This document shows positions 1 through 11,603 of a DNA stretch of 64,000 bases, piece by piece. The notes under the pieces are model-generated. The model saw only the letters and a program-made list of their open reading frames with translations. It had not been told where the DNA came from and made no database searches. The stretch comes from Whalleya microplaca (Eukaryota; Ascomycota; Sordariomycetes; Xylariales; Xylariaceae), in the NCBI GenBank assembly GCA_022497155.1, contig MU385772.1, forward strand, positions 218,121 to 282,120. Reading direction: 5' to 3'. A program made the position numbers and the translations under genes. The stretch's first letter is position 1. Every line of letters begins with the position of its first letter.

Positions 1-994
1 GGGATATGCAGTCATGCTGCTGCTAATAAGCCCGCTCATGTCCACCCGCCTGCATGTTGCAAGGTATCAACCAGTTGTCAAACGTCGACTCCCGCCAGAG
101 AATGGTAGATATATTGTCAAGATGATCGATCACGCCTTTATTCCTGTATATATCTCGACGTAGACGCAGATATCCGAATGGTTTGCAGCTCGAGTCTTTC
201 CACCTGCGATAACCCGTTGACAAGCAGCCATTCTGAATTAACAAGCACTATCCAAGAGAATGGATTAGTTGGTAGTGCGCAAGTCCCGAGATACGTTAGC
301 ATCCCTGCCATGGTGGGGCTACCCCTAGTCTCCGCACACAGCAGATCTCACGAATTTTTTTTTCCCGTTTTCTTTTTTTCCCATCTGCTCGGAAGGTCTT
401 TTTTTTTCTTTTTTCCTCAGCCCCACTAACTATTGGTTTTTTTTTCTCTCACTTTATTATCGTCCTTATATTATATCAACTATACCCATCTAGTTTAATC
501 TGCCTCTGTTTTTTTCTGCCTTTCCTATTCTGTGTTGAGTTGATATAGATTACCTATAACATCCCTGATCAGAAATGGGATGATGTACACTCCTTTTTTG
601 GTGACAAGGACAACGGCTAGACCAATCAGAAGGTAGCAAGTTTTGATCACTCCATCTAATATGTAAGTTACACCTACTTTTGGGTCATCCTCCTGCACAA
701 TGCATTGCCTGCATTCTTACCGCCTTTTTTTCTTCTTCTTTTTGCCTAGTAGGTAGCCGTGTTGCCTTGGTCTTGCAAGTAAACAAACCCTGTACAACTA
801 TGTATGTACAATGAGTTATTCGATTCTTTGAAGCTGAATGTGGCCATCGGAAGCAATGGATAGAAATGAAATGCTCGTGAAGACTTTTGCTAGGCTTCTG
901 TACCAAGTGGCAACCATTGCGTAATGACAACAGGAACACCCGAGGGGTCGTCTCGAGACACGGATGAAGACCCCTAAAAACAAATGCCCTAGGT
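1..994. other. Left flank without a supported gene
   Basis: No reading frame here looks coding: the frames are short, overlap on both strands and carry no recognisable domain. Pyrimidine-rich runs of T and C lie at about 350-430 and 725-745, and account for the longest apparent frame. Composition is ordinary, in contrast to the AT-rich block that begins just after 1.1 kb, so this is probably intergenic DNA into which the neighbouring element inserted. Confidence 0.5.
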
Positions 995-1013
995 CGTTAA
1001 CGGAGCACCTGTT
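995..1013 (+). repeat. Left terminal inverted repeat candidate
   Basis: Nineteen bases, CGTTAACGGAGCACCTGTT, are exactly reverse-complementary to 7757-7775. They sit at the junction between normal-composition DNA and the AT-rich block. The first seven bases contain the self-complementary GTTAAC. No convincing target-site duplication is directly adjacent. The octamer CAAATGCC occurs outside both ends (981-988 and about 7782-7789), but not abutting the repeat. Confidence 0.55.
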
Positions 1014-2804
1014 TATGCACGGCACAGGGCAGATTTTAACCTTTGCGTAATGTACTGGCTACTTCGCTACTTCATTAATTTTATACGGTAATTAAAAGCC
1101 GGAAGCCCCGATTGGCTAGGTAATTGCCTTTCTGCGCTTATATTTACTAGTATAACTGGAAATGATATTATTTATATAATATAATTTAAACGCGAACTTA
1201 ATATAGGAGCGTTTAAGGCATTTAAATTATTTAATATAATAAGTAGTTAAGCTGTTTAGTTATTTCTTACTTATTATTATTAAATTAAAGCTATTAAGCT
1301 AGTAAATTATATACGTAATTATATATATTATAGTAATTCGGCTATATATAATATCTAACTATTAATTTTATTATATATATATATATATATAATTATATAT
1401 ATAATAATTTAATTATATATATAATTTAATTACTAGTTTTATTATATATATATATATATATATACGTAATTATATATATTAATTTATTACTTTTTAATTT
1501 AGTAATTAAATTATAAATAACTATCGGAATTTATATATATAACTATATATATATATAATATTAAAGTAACAAAATAAAATATAAATATAATTATATATTT
1601 ATTAAACTTAAATTTATTAATTATAACTTTTTTAAACTAATTTTACTGCCGCTATTATTATTATTACTACTATTATTACTATTACTATTATTATTATAGC
1701 TATTATCGCCGACCTTTATAATATTCCCTTTTTAAAAAATAACGTTTCGCACTCCCGTTATCACAAGCGCTAACGTCGCGTAGCCTCCCGTATATACTTA
1801 TAAACTTATACCGAATAACCAGATATATCCGGATATAATTAACTATATTATAAGCTACTAAATAATATAAAAAATTATTTCGGCAGTTTATTTATATCTC
1901 GCCTTTTACTCCCGCTTAAGCTATAGCTTTATTATAAAATTATTAAATTTGGTTGCTAATAATCCCTTAATTATAAATTTAAAACAACCGGCTAACTCCC
2001 GTCCTTTCGCTGCTATTAAAGGCTGCGTTAATTGTAAATATAATAGGCTATTTTAATTATACTATATATTAAAGGCTTATAAAAAAACATTCTAGTTATA
2101 TATACTTAAATTTACAGCCCGGTATAGCGGGATAACGCCCGATATAATAACTGTATTAAAGGAAAAGGTTTTTAGGCTTTTTATATATATAAGCCGGCTT
2201 TTTTTAACTATTAGACTAACGTATTAAATAGTGTTTATATTTATTATTATTATAACGGGTAAAGAAATACCTACTTTTTATTAGCGTATATATATAGCTA
2301 CTAGAATTTATAAGACTCGAATATAAAGCTAATAGTAAATAATCGCCGTTTTTTAATATATTACCGCCTTTACGCCTATTATAATAATAATAAGCTAAAT
2401 ATTCCCAGAAGTAATAATAATAGTAATAATAATAGTAACATTAATATTACTGCTGCCTATTATACCCTTTAATTTTGCCGGCCTAAAATTAATAATATAT
2501 TATAAGTTTTTATCCGAAACCGAGCGGGCCGGCGCTCGTATTAATTTAGAAGCTCGGTTGGCTGTTTTTATAAAAACGGAAGCGGAAACGGAGGCGGAAA
2601 AAAAAAGGAAAAAAAAGGAAAAAAGGAAAAAAAAAAGACCTACAGTTTCGGCCGTTTGAAAAAATTTTAGATAATAAAGAAAAGGATAATAATAATAATA
2701 ACGATATTTTAGGGGAATTATTAGCCGGATTAGCCGAATAAATATAAATTTGTTTTATATATAGCTTATATATTTCTGATATAATATATTTTATATACGT
2801 AATT

Positions 2805-3310
2805 ATATATATATAATCTGAAATGCTTACTTTAAATTTATAAATTTATATATATAAATCTAAAATAATTACTTTAAGTATATAAATCTATATATATAAA
2901 TTTAAAATGTTTATTTTAGGTATGTAAATTTATATATATAAATTTAAAATAATTATTTTAGGTGCGTAAATCTATATATATAAATCTAAAATAATTATTT
3001 TAAGTATATAAATTTACATATATAAATCTAAAATGTTTACTTTAAATATATAAATTTACGTATATAAATCTGAAATAATTACTTTAAGTACGCAAATTTG
3101 CGTATATAAATCTGAAATAATTATTTTAAATATATAGATTTGCGTATATAAATCTGAAATAATTATTTTAGGTACGTAAATCTGCGTATATAAATCTAAA
3201 ATGCTTATTTTAAGTATATAGATTTATATATATAAATTTAAAATATTTATTTTAAGTATATAAATTTATATATATATAAATCTGAAATGCTTACTTTAAA
3301 TATATAAGTT
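2805..3310. repeat. AT-rich minisatellite, unit about 42 bp, about 11-12 copies
   Basis: The block consists of back-to-back variants of a unit of about 42 bases, built from a TATATAAATCTAAAATA-like half and a TTATTTTAAGTATATAAAT-like half. Copies differ mainly at C/T and G/A positions, as expected if the array was itself a RIP target or lies in a RIP-mutated element. It has no coding potential. Confidence 0.75.
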
Positions 3311-3730
3311 ATATATATATAATATATAAGACTATTTTATTTAATAGTAAAGTTACTTATTTTATAATATATTTTATTAATAAATAAATATATATCCTTT
3401 ATATAATAAATTTTAATATTGTTAATTAAATATTATAATATTTTTTAATAATATAAAATAAAAACGACTATATTTTATTTAATAATAAAGTTACTTATCC
3501 CGTAATATATTTTATTAGTAAATAAATATATATTTTTATATAATAAATCTTAACACTTTTAATCAAATACTTTAATAATAATTTATAATAATACTTAATA
3601 ACGCTTAATTCCTTTAAAACTGTAATAATATTTAAACGTATATATTTTTTTATTTTAGCTTATTTAATTTATTTATTAACTAAAAATTAATTTTTTTTAC
3701 GCAAATTGGATTTTTTAAAAATATTATAAC

Positions 3731-3860
3731 TTAATGCCTCCCTGCCGGCATTAACTCGTTTACTAATTAAAAGGCAACCTATATTTGCTTTTTTAACGCT
3801 TTTTTACCGGCGTTAACTCGTTTACCGATCGAAAAATAACCTATATCTACTTTTCTAACG
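3731..3860. repeat. Direct repeat pair of about 65 bp inside the AT-rich block
   Basis: Two adjacent copies share the order CCGGC(A/G)TTAACTCGTTTAC, then an A-rich stretch, then AACCTATAT and a T-rich end in TTCTAACGC or TTTTAACGC. The differences are transitions. This is probably subterminal repeat structure of the degraded element. Confidence 0.55.
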
Positions 3861-6699
3861 CCTTTATTTTTTCTTTATATATAAACGGCGCTTATAATCT
3901 GTCTTATAGTTTATTATAATATTTATATACCTTTTTTTAAAACTAGTTAATAATTTTCCTAAAGTTTACTTTTATTTTTAAGGAAATGCCGTATATATAA
4001 TCGTAACTATTTTTATATACCGGTTATTTAAAATACTCGAATATTTTAAAACTATTACTTTTTTATTTATAAATAAGGTTTGCGAAAGTTTTTTTAAATA
4101 AAAAGCTATATAATAGTTAATAAAAAAAGATATATTTATAAGGAAGTAACTACTTTTTATATTACAAACAAGGGTAAAAAAAAGGTTCGGGCTTATTATA
4201 TATATCCTTATTATTATTATCGTTATTAATAAGCTTTTTAATATTATAAATAACGATATTTTTGCAGTAGTTAATAGCTATATTGTCACTTTTATTATAA
4301 GCTTTCTTAGCTTCGAAATATTACTCTTTAATAATAGCTTGCGCTTTAAAAAGTAGATCTTTAAACCTTTAGTCCGGAAAGCCTTAAATAAAAAATAGCG
4401 TATTCTTTTTAGTCTTATTTACAATAAATTCGGCTTTTATAAGTTTATTTTTTTCCCTATATTATATAGATATAACGCTAATAAATAAAGTCCCGTAAAT
4501 AGCTATCTGATATTTTACGCCGTCTATTTTTAATATTAAATGCTATAATTTAACCGCATTTGTTATAAAGCATTAAAAAAGTAGTGGACTTTTTATTCGA
4601 GTATAATATACTTATACTTATAATCTCGGAGCGTAATTTCTGGTAATATACTTGGCGTTTTTAGGGCTCCCGTATTTTTTATAGATTATAATAGCTTTAT
4701 TTATAAAATTATAACAGCTATTAAAAGAGTTATATATATATAACGTAGCTATAAAGTACTTATATATTTTTAGCGGTAAGCCTTTAGCTTTAATACGCCG
4801 TATTAAAGTTTCTTTAACGTAATATATATAAAGAAAATAAATAACTTTAGCTGGCTAATTATTATTTAGATTAGCTATAATAAAAAAGGCCTTATATACG
4901 GCCTTTTATTTAATATTATTATCGTTTATAAGTATATATTACAGTTTTTAGTTATATTCGAGGCCGCTAGACTATTTAATAATAACCTAAAAATATAGGC
5001 GAATTATTATTAAATTTTAATATTTGATATAAAAGAATATATAGGAGATTTAGCTATTAAAATCGTCGCGTATTAAGATATTAAATAAATATTATTTTTA
5101 TTTATATATTATTATATTATATATAGAATTTATTAACGTAATTATATTTTATTATATAAAAATATCGAGGGAATTTTTACGTAACTAAATAAAGGCTTTA
5201 AATTTTACGCTATTTTATTATTTTATAAAACGCTTATAATAATAAATTTACTATTTTAAATAGCGGAACTATTTATCGACCTCTTTAAACTAAATATTTT
5301 TATTAAAATTATTAATATAGGTATAAAAAATTAAAGTTAGTTTTAAATTATTTTTGCGGTTTTTTTTAAAGCGTTATAGATATTTTTAATATTTTAAGTT
5401 TTAATATACCTTATTCCGTAATTTTAAAATATTAATCGAATTAATAAGTCCCCTTTTTTACCGTTAAATAAATTCTTAATTTGTTTTAGGGTTTATTAAT
5501 TTATTAGTTAGGTTTAAATTTAAAAATAAAAGCTATTATAAAATTTTATATAGTTTATATTTTTCTAATCGTTATAGGAATATTTTATATTATTACTCTA
5601 GAATTTAATAGTCCTATTAAATTATAAACGGGCGAAAAATTAAGTTTTATAATTTACGGGCTAATAAATGGTTCGTTTTTTATATTTAATATATTAATTA
5701 GCTTTAGATTTTTATATTTTATTTTTATAATAACAATAACGGAAAAATAATTTTATATTATTTAGCTGATTTTCGGCCTTAAATTATTAGTAATAAGTCG
5801 GAGATTATTACAGCTTAAGTTTTTCAAATTTACTTTTTATAATAAAATCCGGCTCGTTATAAAAGACCTTTTTATAAAGTCGAAATATTTATTTATATCG
5901 TTTTATAAAATTTAAAGGGAAAGAGATAAAAATAAAAAGTATTTGTCGCATAGCCGGAAATATCGGATTTAAAGGCTTTTAATTAAATCCGTTAAAATCT
6001 TTATTAAAAGCAAAAGTCTTTTTATTAAAGGCAAAAGTTTCCGAATTTAAGGTCCGAGAATAAAATTAAAATTAAAACTATAACTATTTTATTTTTATAA
6101 CTACCCTTAAATAATTAGGGATTAAAGATTTTATAATTTGTTTTTTAATATAAATAAAACTATTAAGTAAAAGCGGAAAAGAAATATAGAAATTTTAATT
6201 TTCGTTAAAGCGCTAAATACGAAATTCTTTATTATATTATTCCTTATATTATACCCAGGTTTTAACTGATATATTTAAGGTAATAATAAGACTTTAAAGC
6301 AGTTAAAATATCGGTACGATAGGGCTGTTAAAGCCTTAAGGCAGAGGGCTTTATAAAGGGTTTATTATATATTAATATAATAAAAAAAGGTATTTAAATA
6401 ACTAATAAACCTATTATATTAAGTTTAAATATAGCTTAATAATAAAGAATTTAAGTAATTAATTTAAGAGGTTATAAAAGTTAAAAAGCGTTAAAAAAGC
6501 TAAAGAGCGTTAAAAAAGCTTATAGTTATAAATATATAGTTATATATATAATACTAAAAATTAATATAATTTAATAGATAATTATATATATAATAATTAA
6601 ATTTAAGCTTAAAATTATATAGCTCGAAATTACGTAAGTTGAAATTTTAAGAAATTAATATAATATTTAATATTATATATAATTATATATATAATTTCT

Positions 6700-6870
6700 T
6701 TATATAATACGTAATTACGTATATTAAATATACCCTTTATTACTGCTAATAAAATTTCAACTTTTCCCTCCCGATTACTAATAGATATTATACGTAATTA
6801 TATATATTAAATATACCCCTTATTACTGCTAATAAAATTTAAGCTTTTTTTCCCGATTACTAATAAATTT
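6700..6870. repeat. Tandem duplication of about 87 bp in the AT-rich block
   Basis: The string from TACGTAATTA through ACCC(T/C)TTATTACTGC to CCCGATTACTAATA occurs twice in succession with only a few C/T differences. It is non-coding and part of the RIP-degraded relic. Confidence 0.55.
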
Positions 6871-7756
6871 TTAATTTTTCCCGCTTATTATTAATAATAT
6901 TTTAACTTCTAATATGCTTTTTTTTTAAATCGATAGTTATTTATTTATATATATAAAAATCCGCTATATTTTTTCTATAAAAAACTAATATAATAAAGCC
7001 CGATTTATAAGATATTTATAACAAAAAAATTAAATCCATTTTAATAAGCTATTAAAATATAAGTTTATTATAAGCGGATTATTAAAAAGTCTATTTCGAT
7101 AGGCCGTTAATATTTATTTAAATAATTTAAAAAAGATATTTAATAAACCTAGTTATTATTAGCGTAAATTATTTACTGCCGGGCATTTTTAATACTAAAA
7201 TTCTCCCAGATTTAAAACCGTACGATTTATAACCGTATAATTTATAACGTAAGATCGGAATTTAAAGCCGAATTAATAGTTATTTATAAATACATTAAAA
7301 AAGCGGCTAAAAATAGGCCGGAAAAAATATATATAAATTAATATTTTAAATAAAATTAAAATTAATTTAAAACCGAGTTAATAATTATTTATAAAAAATA
7401 TATTAAAGGCGGTTAATAATAAGCCTAATAAAAGGCATATATATAAATTAACGCGTTAATAAAAATAATAAATAAAAAACTATAATTATTAATAAAGTAG
7501 TAATAAAAAAAAGGGTTTATAAAATTTTAAAGTTATTAAAAATACTATTAAAAGTTATATTAAAATAGCTTTAATTTTAATTACTATAAAAAAAGGTTAT
7601 AAATAAAAAGGTTAAGGAATTTTAATATAGCGCGATATATAAATATATTATGCGTAAATATGCGCCTTTAATCTCTATATTAAATAGTCGCGAAACGCGG
7701 GTAAGGTATAAAGGGTATAATGTCTTAAAGTCGCGGGAAGCTAAATAAGTGGAACG

Positions 7757-7775
7757 AACAGGTGCTCCGTTAACG
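7757..7775 (-). repeat. Right terminal inverted repeat candidate
   Basis: Exact reverse complement of 995-1013, placed where the AT-rich block returns to normal composition. A shorter match to the same motif, CGGAGCACCT, lies near 42636 in the accessory region, which hints at a dispersed family. Confidence 0.55.
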
Positions 7776-8622
7776 AAGCCCCAAATGCCACTTTGGGAGA
7801 TGGTAGGTAATAGCAACGAACGACACCAGAGGCGAGCCAACGTCTGGCCCAGCCATCGACACTAAGCTAGGACCATGATTGGCTGCAGGCTTCCAGACGG
7901 GGCAATCGACGTGCCAGGGATAATCCCTGGACACGACGCTAGGGCCACCAGGTACTTCTGCCCTGGAGCCATGGGACATCTGGAAACGCGCCTAACAGAG
8001 GCGAAACTGGCGCATCTGCAAGGTCCAGCAGATGTCGCGGGCAAAGTCACTCGAAACTTTTTTTATTTTTTTATTTTTTCCCTTTTCCCTCTTGTCCCTC
8101 TTTTTTTTTTTTTTTCCCTCTGTTCTAATAATGTGGACTCACTGACGCTAGCTGGGTCGATGCCCCATCTCAAGACCCCCAATTCGACCATCCCCCGGGT
8201 GAGAGCATTCCTGAGCTTTTTCCCATCCCATCCTCCACACATCGACATTCTCGTCGCCGTGGTGTTGCTCTTCCTCCCTTCCATCTATCTGCCGCACCAA
8301 CAAATCGCCCTGCACGCCATCTTCCGCCCTCTGCCACCTCTGCCACCTCTGCCATCTCTCCCACCGCCTTTCCTCACCCCTCCTCACTTCCATCATACAT
8401 ACTGTAGTACTGTATCATCCCCCTAATTATCCCCAATCCCACTCCTTCCCATCTCGTCTCACCGCGCATCATCACCCTGTTTGCCATCTGTCTGCCCGTG
8501 AGCTGGAACCACGACGCCCCGACCCCCATCCCCCATTCATGCAACTATTGCAACTATAGAATATAACACTCCTACATACTCTTGTGCCAGTCGATATTTC
8601 ATCCCTTTCGTGCTCGCCCACC
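7776..8622 (+). promoter_or_regulatory. Pyrimidine-rich upstream region of the GDS1-like gene
   Basis: Long C/T runs (about 8058-8122 and 8210-8470) precede the start codon at 8623. CT-rich tracts directly upstream of transcription starts are common in promoters of filamentous ascomycetes. The start codon itself sits in CCACCATGCC, a good fungal initiation context. Open frames on either strand here are compositional artefacts of the pyrimidine runs. Confidence 0.5.
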
Positions 8623-9885
8623 ATGCCGTACAATACTCGTCGCAAGTCGCTGTCTCTGCCGTCCCTTGGTATTCACGTCCCTGTCAACCGCTCTGCGCCC
8701 AATAGTGCCTCCAACATGGCCAGCCCCAGATCATCCTCCGAGAGCTCGCCGCATCCAAACAAGAAGCTCAAGCGGTCGCATAACCACTCTGCATCGCGGT
8801 CTACCAGCTCCCTATCAAGCTCCAAGTCTGCTGCTAGCCCTGTGAAGTTTGATCATACGCCGCCGCCTTCGCCTGCTCTCCAAATGTCGATAGAAATGGA
8901 CGAGTCCGAATCGTCTGAACCATTTGAGATGAAGTCGGTCGACTTGGAAGGGATAAATGATGAGATTGTTGAAGCTGTTATTGTGCGATTACAGGAGGCT
9001 CGAAACCGGCCCCATCTTGTCAAGGAGCTAGCCACCGTCCTCATGGACAAAGTCAAAATAGTGCAACAGTAAGCTTGTTCATAACATTCTTTTTCCGTTT
9101 CGTCCTCTTCGTTGCTGCTAACTGGCGCTTCCAGGTCCGCAAACCCTTGCGCCATCATTTCTTCCCGACTGTCTACATACCTGAAGCGATCGTGCTGGTC
9201 TGCCGTGGCGGCTTGTCCCTTAGCCAAGGAGCTGGAGACGGTTCATCCGAGACGCACCTACTTCTACCTCACTACCTGCCCCCATCAACCCCTCCCAGAC
9301 CCCTCCACCGCCCAGCGCTCTATCATCACTCCGTCGCTCTCTAGCTCAGCCTCAACGTCGGAAGACGCTGACGGCGAGCTACGAAGAGAACTCAGCTTAT
9401 CCCCCGAGGTTGATCTATCGTCGCCCGAGTTTGACGACGTGGAGGATGACATTCCAATGCCAGGGACCCCTATGGGCTCGGTGTCTAGTTGCCACCGCTC
9501 GCTTCATAACATGCCCCGCAACCAGAGAGGAGAAGAGCCACCCTTGGAGAAAGATGAGAAAGAGTTCACGCAAACAGCGGATGGACTACAAAAACGAAAG
9601 GCCAATGGGCACCTACTGTCTGCTGATCCTGTCGACCAAGTTGTGATAGACGATGGTATGCAAAATGAACAGCTCTTCGGCGAGCACAACAGAAATCTGG
9701 GGCCGAGTTTCTTATCGCACATGGGATTCATGACAAGCCCTGCCATGCGACCGAGCTTCATGTTTTCGGTGAAGAAAGATGTCGAGGCCGAGAGTTGGTC
9801 TAAGTTTGACACTCTGCTCGATTGGGACAAGAGTCCCGAGACCGTTGAGCTGGATGAGCTAGATGGCTTACTCGACGATTTCTGA
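8623..9885 (+). CDS. GDS1-like winged-helix nuclear protein
   Basis: Two exons (8623-9068 and 9135-9885) encode about 398 residues. The 66-nt intron starts GTAAGC, has CTAAC before the acceptor, and joins the frames exactly. The first 75 or so residues are Ser-rich and basic (KKLKRS). A segment at about residues 110-205 runs from a helical start (IVEAVIVRLQEARNRPHLVKEL) into ANPCAIISSRL, then CPLAKEL and HPRRTYFYLTTCPHQ, which I recognise as the winged-helix module of fungal GDS1-like proteins. The acidic C-terminus ends in a motif of the type LDELDGLLDDF. In yeast, GDS1 is a poorly understood nuclear protein linked to nuclear control of mitochondrial function. DNA binding here is inference from the fold. 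The gene directly flanks the AT-rich block. Confidence 0.8.
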
Positions 9886-11603
9886 TTACCTCAAGCGTTG
9901 GACCTTTTAATCATCACATATTTTACGAGATCTACGTAATTATCGCTGGACGAATGGCTACGAGTGCAGTCGGCATTTTGTACGCTATGTATGATGACAG
10001 AAGATGGCCGTGTAGATGGGATGGGAACGGATATGAGGCGAGGGGCGCTATCGGTGCATTGTGATTTTTCCGGAGATGCCTCCTATTTCCTCGTACATTG
10101 TTGTTATTGCTCTCAGCTCAGCTTGTCATTTATCATTGCTGCTAGATGGTCATATATCTGTCGCCTGCATAGACCATTCTGCCGGTTTAGGGGGATTGTA
10201 TGACTATCAATAGAAGGCAAGCGCTCTGAATGGCCGTAAAGGGTACGGTATGGGCGGTTGGTCGCATGTTGGCGACCCAGGCTGCCAGGCAGCTCCCGGA
10301 TACATTTATTTATGGAGAAGCGGTTCGGTGGCAGGAAGATCTTGGTTTGAGAGGGTGGGGGCCCGCCCGCGACGTACTGATGAAACGAGCAATGCATTTG
10401 GGATTCGGCAAGCGTTACTATTGGGCTAGGTTTTCTAAAAAAGGGTTTTCCAAAAAAGCGATCAGTTTGTAAGGAGCAGAGAGCACGAAAGAGAGAGAAC
10501 GATGTACAATTAAGAGTTGCTATTGCTACCTTACTAGTGAGCAAGTTGATAACCGCCCTGCCTCGACAGTGAGTGGTGTGGATTGTGTACATTCGGTTTG
10601 CTCGTAGCTCAGAAATCATCTTCACTCAGCATATTGATTTTATACTTGGAGTTTTATGACACGGTACTTACTCATGGCTTCTACTTCTGGCTATTGTCAT
10701 GATGGATTGGGTTCGACTATGCTTCGTGGTTACGATGGTAGGCCTTCGGTCAGCATTGGATACATTTGGTAACTACAATGCGCCCAACAGAACTCAGTTG
10801 TTTTCGTAAGCTTACACAATTTGTGTCTTAATGTTCGGTATATTGGGGTATACTATGAGAGATATAGTTTACTCATTCATTACGTATACTTTTAATCGAC
10901 TATACCTAGTTTCGACAGTGCTAAACTTGTCTCTAATCACTGACCAAGCTAACAATGTTACCCAGTTTGAAGGCCCCCAGAACTTGCTCTATAGTTGAGC
11001 TTCATTATCAAAAGTTCTCACAACCCAGCGTGAAAAGATCGCATTCGCATTATACTTCCGAGGCAGGTTTCGCTACCATGCAAGATAGCATGCATGCGTT
11101 CTGTTTAGCTATCCTGAAGATTGGCTTCAATGAGACCATCATACGTACCTATCCGCGACATACATATAAGCATAGTACTGACCTGATTTGCCTACGAAAT
11201 ACGAGCGCGGTTGCGCGTAAGTGAAAAGGGGCCGGGACATAAAAATGGCCGCGTATGCAGTTCTACAACCAGGCTGCGCAACAGGCGCCCTTGGAAAGCA
11301 GACTAATAGGCTCAAATAATACGAGCGGGAAATTATTAAGCACCGCGGTTGCACTGGGCACTGGGTTATGTGATGAGTGGTATTCGAGATGACGTGCATA
11401 CATACATGTGTTAGTCCAAACTACACAAAGCTCTTAGCTACCCAAGGTACTTGGACATAGGTATCGTAGTGTACATACATTGAATGGTGGTACAACATAG
11501 ACGGATGGTACACAACATTCAACCTTCCCTAGATCTTCGAGGGGTACATGTAATAGTTAGACATGTGTATAGGGGTAAGTGAGATGGGATCAACTACACC
11601 GCA
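9886..11603. other. Intergenic region, no supported gene
   Basis: This 1.7-kb gap lies between the 3' ends of the GDS1-like gene (+) and the OMS1-like gene (-), so it is a convergent interval expected to hold two 3' UTRs. Short frames on both strands lack start context, introns or domain similarity. A 170-residue minus frame at 10113-10625 has no coding-like features. Confidence 0.5.

Larger units (their letters stand above)
995..7775. mobile_element. AT-rich, RIP-degraded transposon relic bounded by a 19-bp inverted repeat
   Basis: From about 1.1 to 7.7 kb the sequence is dominated by TA dinucleotides with hardly any open frame, while islands such as CCGG, CCCG and GCC survive. This is the signature of repeat-induced point mutation (CpA to TpA). 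The outer edges carry an inverted repeat: CGTTAACGGAGCACCTGTT at 995-1013 and its exact reverse complement at 7757-7775. These could be terminal inverted repeats of one element of about 6.8 kb, or of an outer element holding others. A purine-rich run at 2575-2640, followed by a frame ending near 2740, may be a decayed coding tail, but no transposase or polymerase motif could be read. Class is therefore unknown. Confidence 0.6.

Noticed and set aside
2805..3310. CRISPR-like array
   Set aside because: Repeats are contiguous and AT-rich without unique spacers, and this is a eukaryotic genome. It is a minisatellite.
7875..8426. 183-codon plus-strand frame upstream of the GDS1-like gene
   Set aside because: It is made of pyrimidine-rich promoter sequence (runs of Phe, Leu, Pro, Ser) with overlapping frames on the other strand. 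No domain, and it lies where a 5' UTR is expected.
10113..10625. 170-codon minus-strand frame
   Set aside because: No recognisable domain, no splice context and no codon pattern like its neighbours. Lies in a convergent intergenic region.
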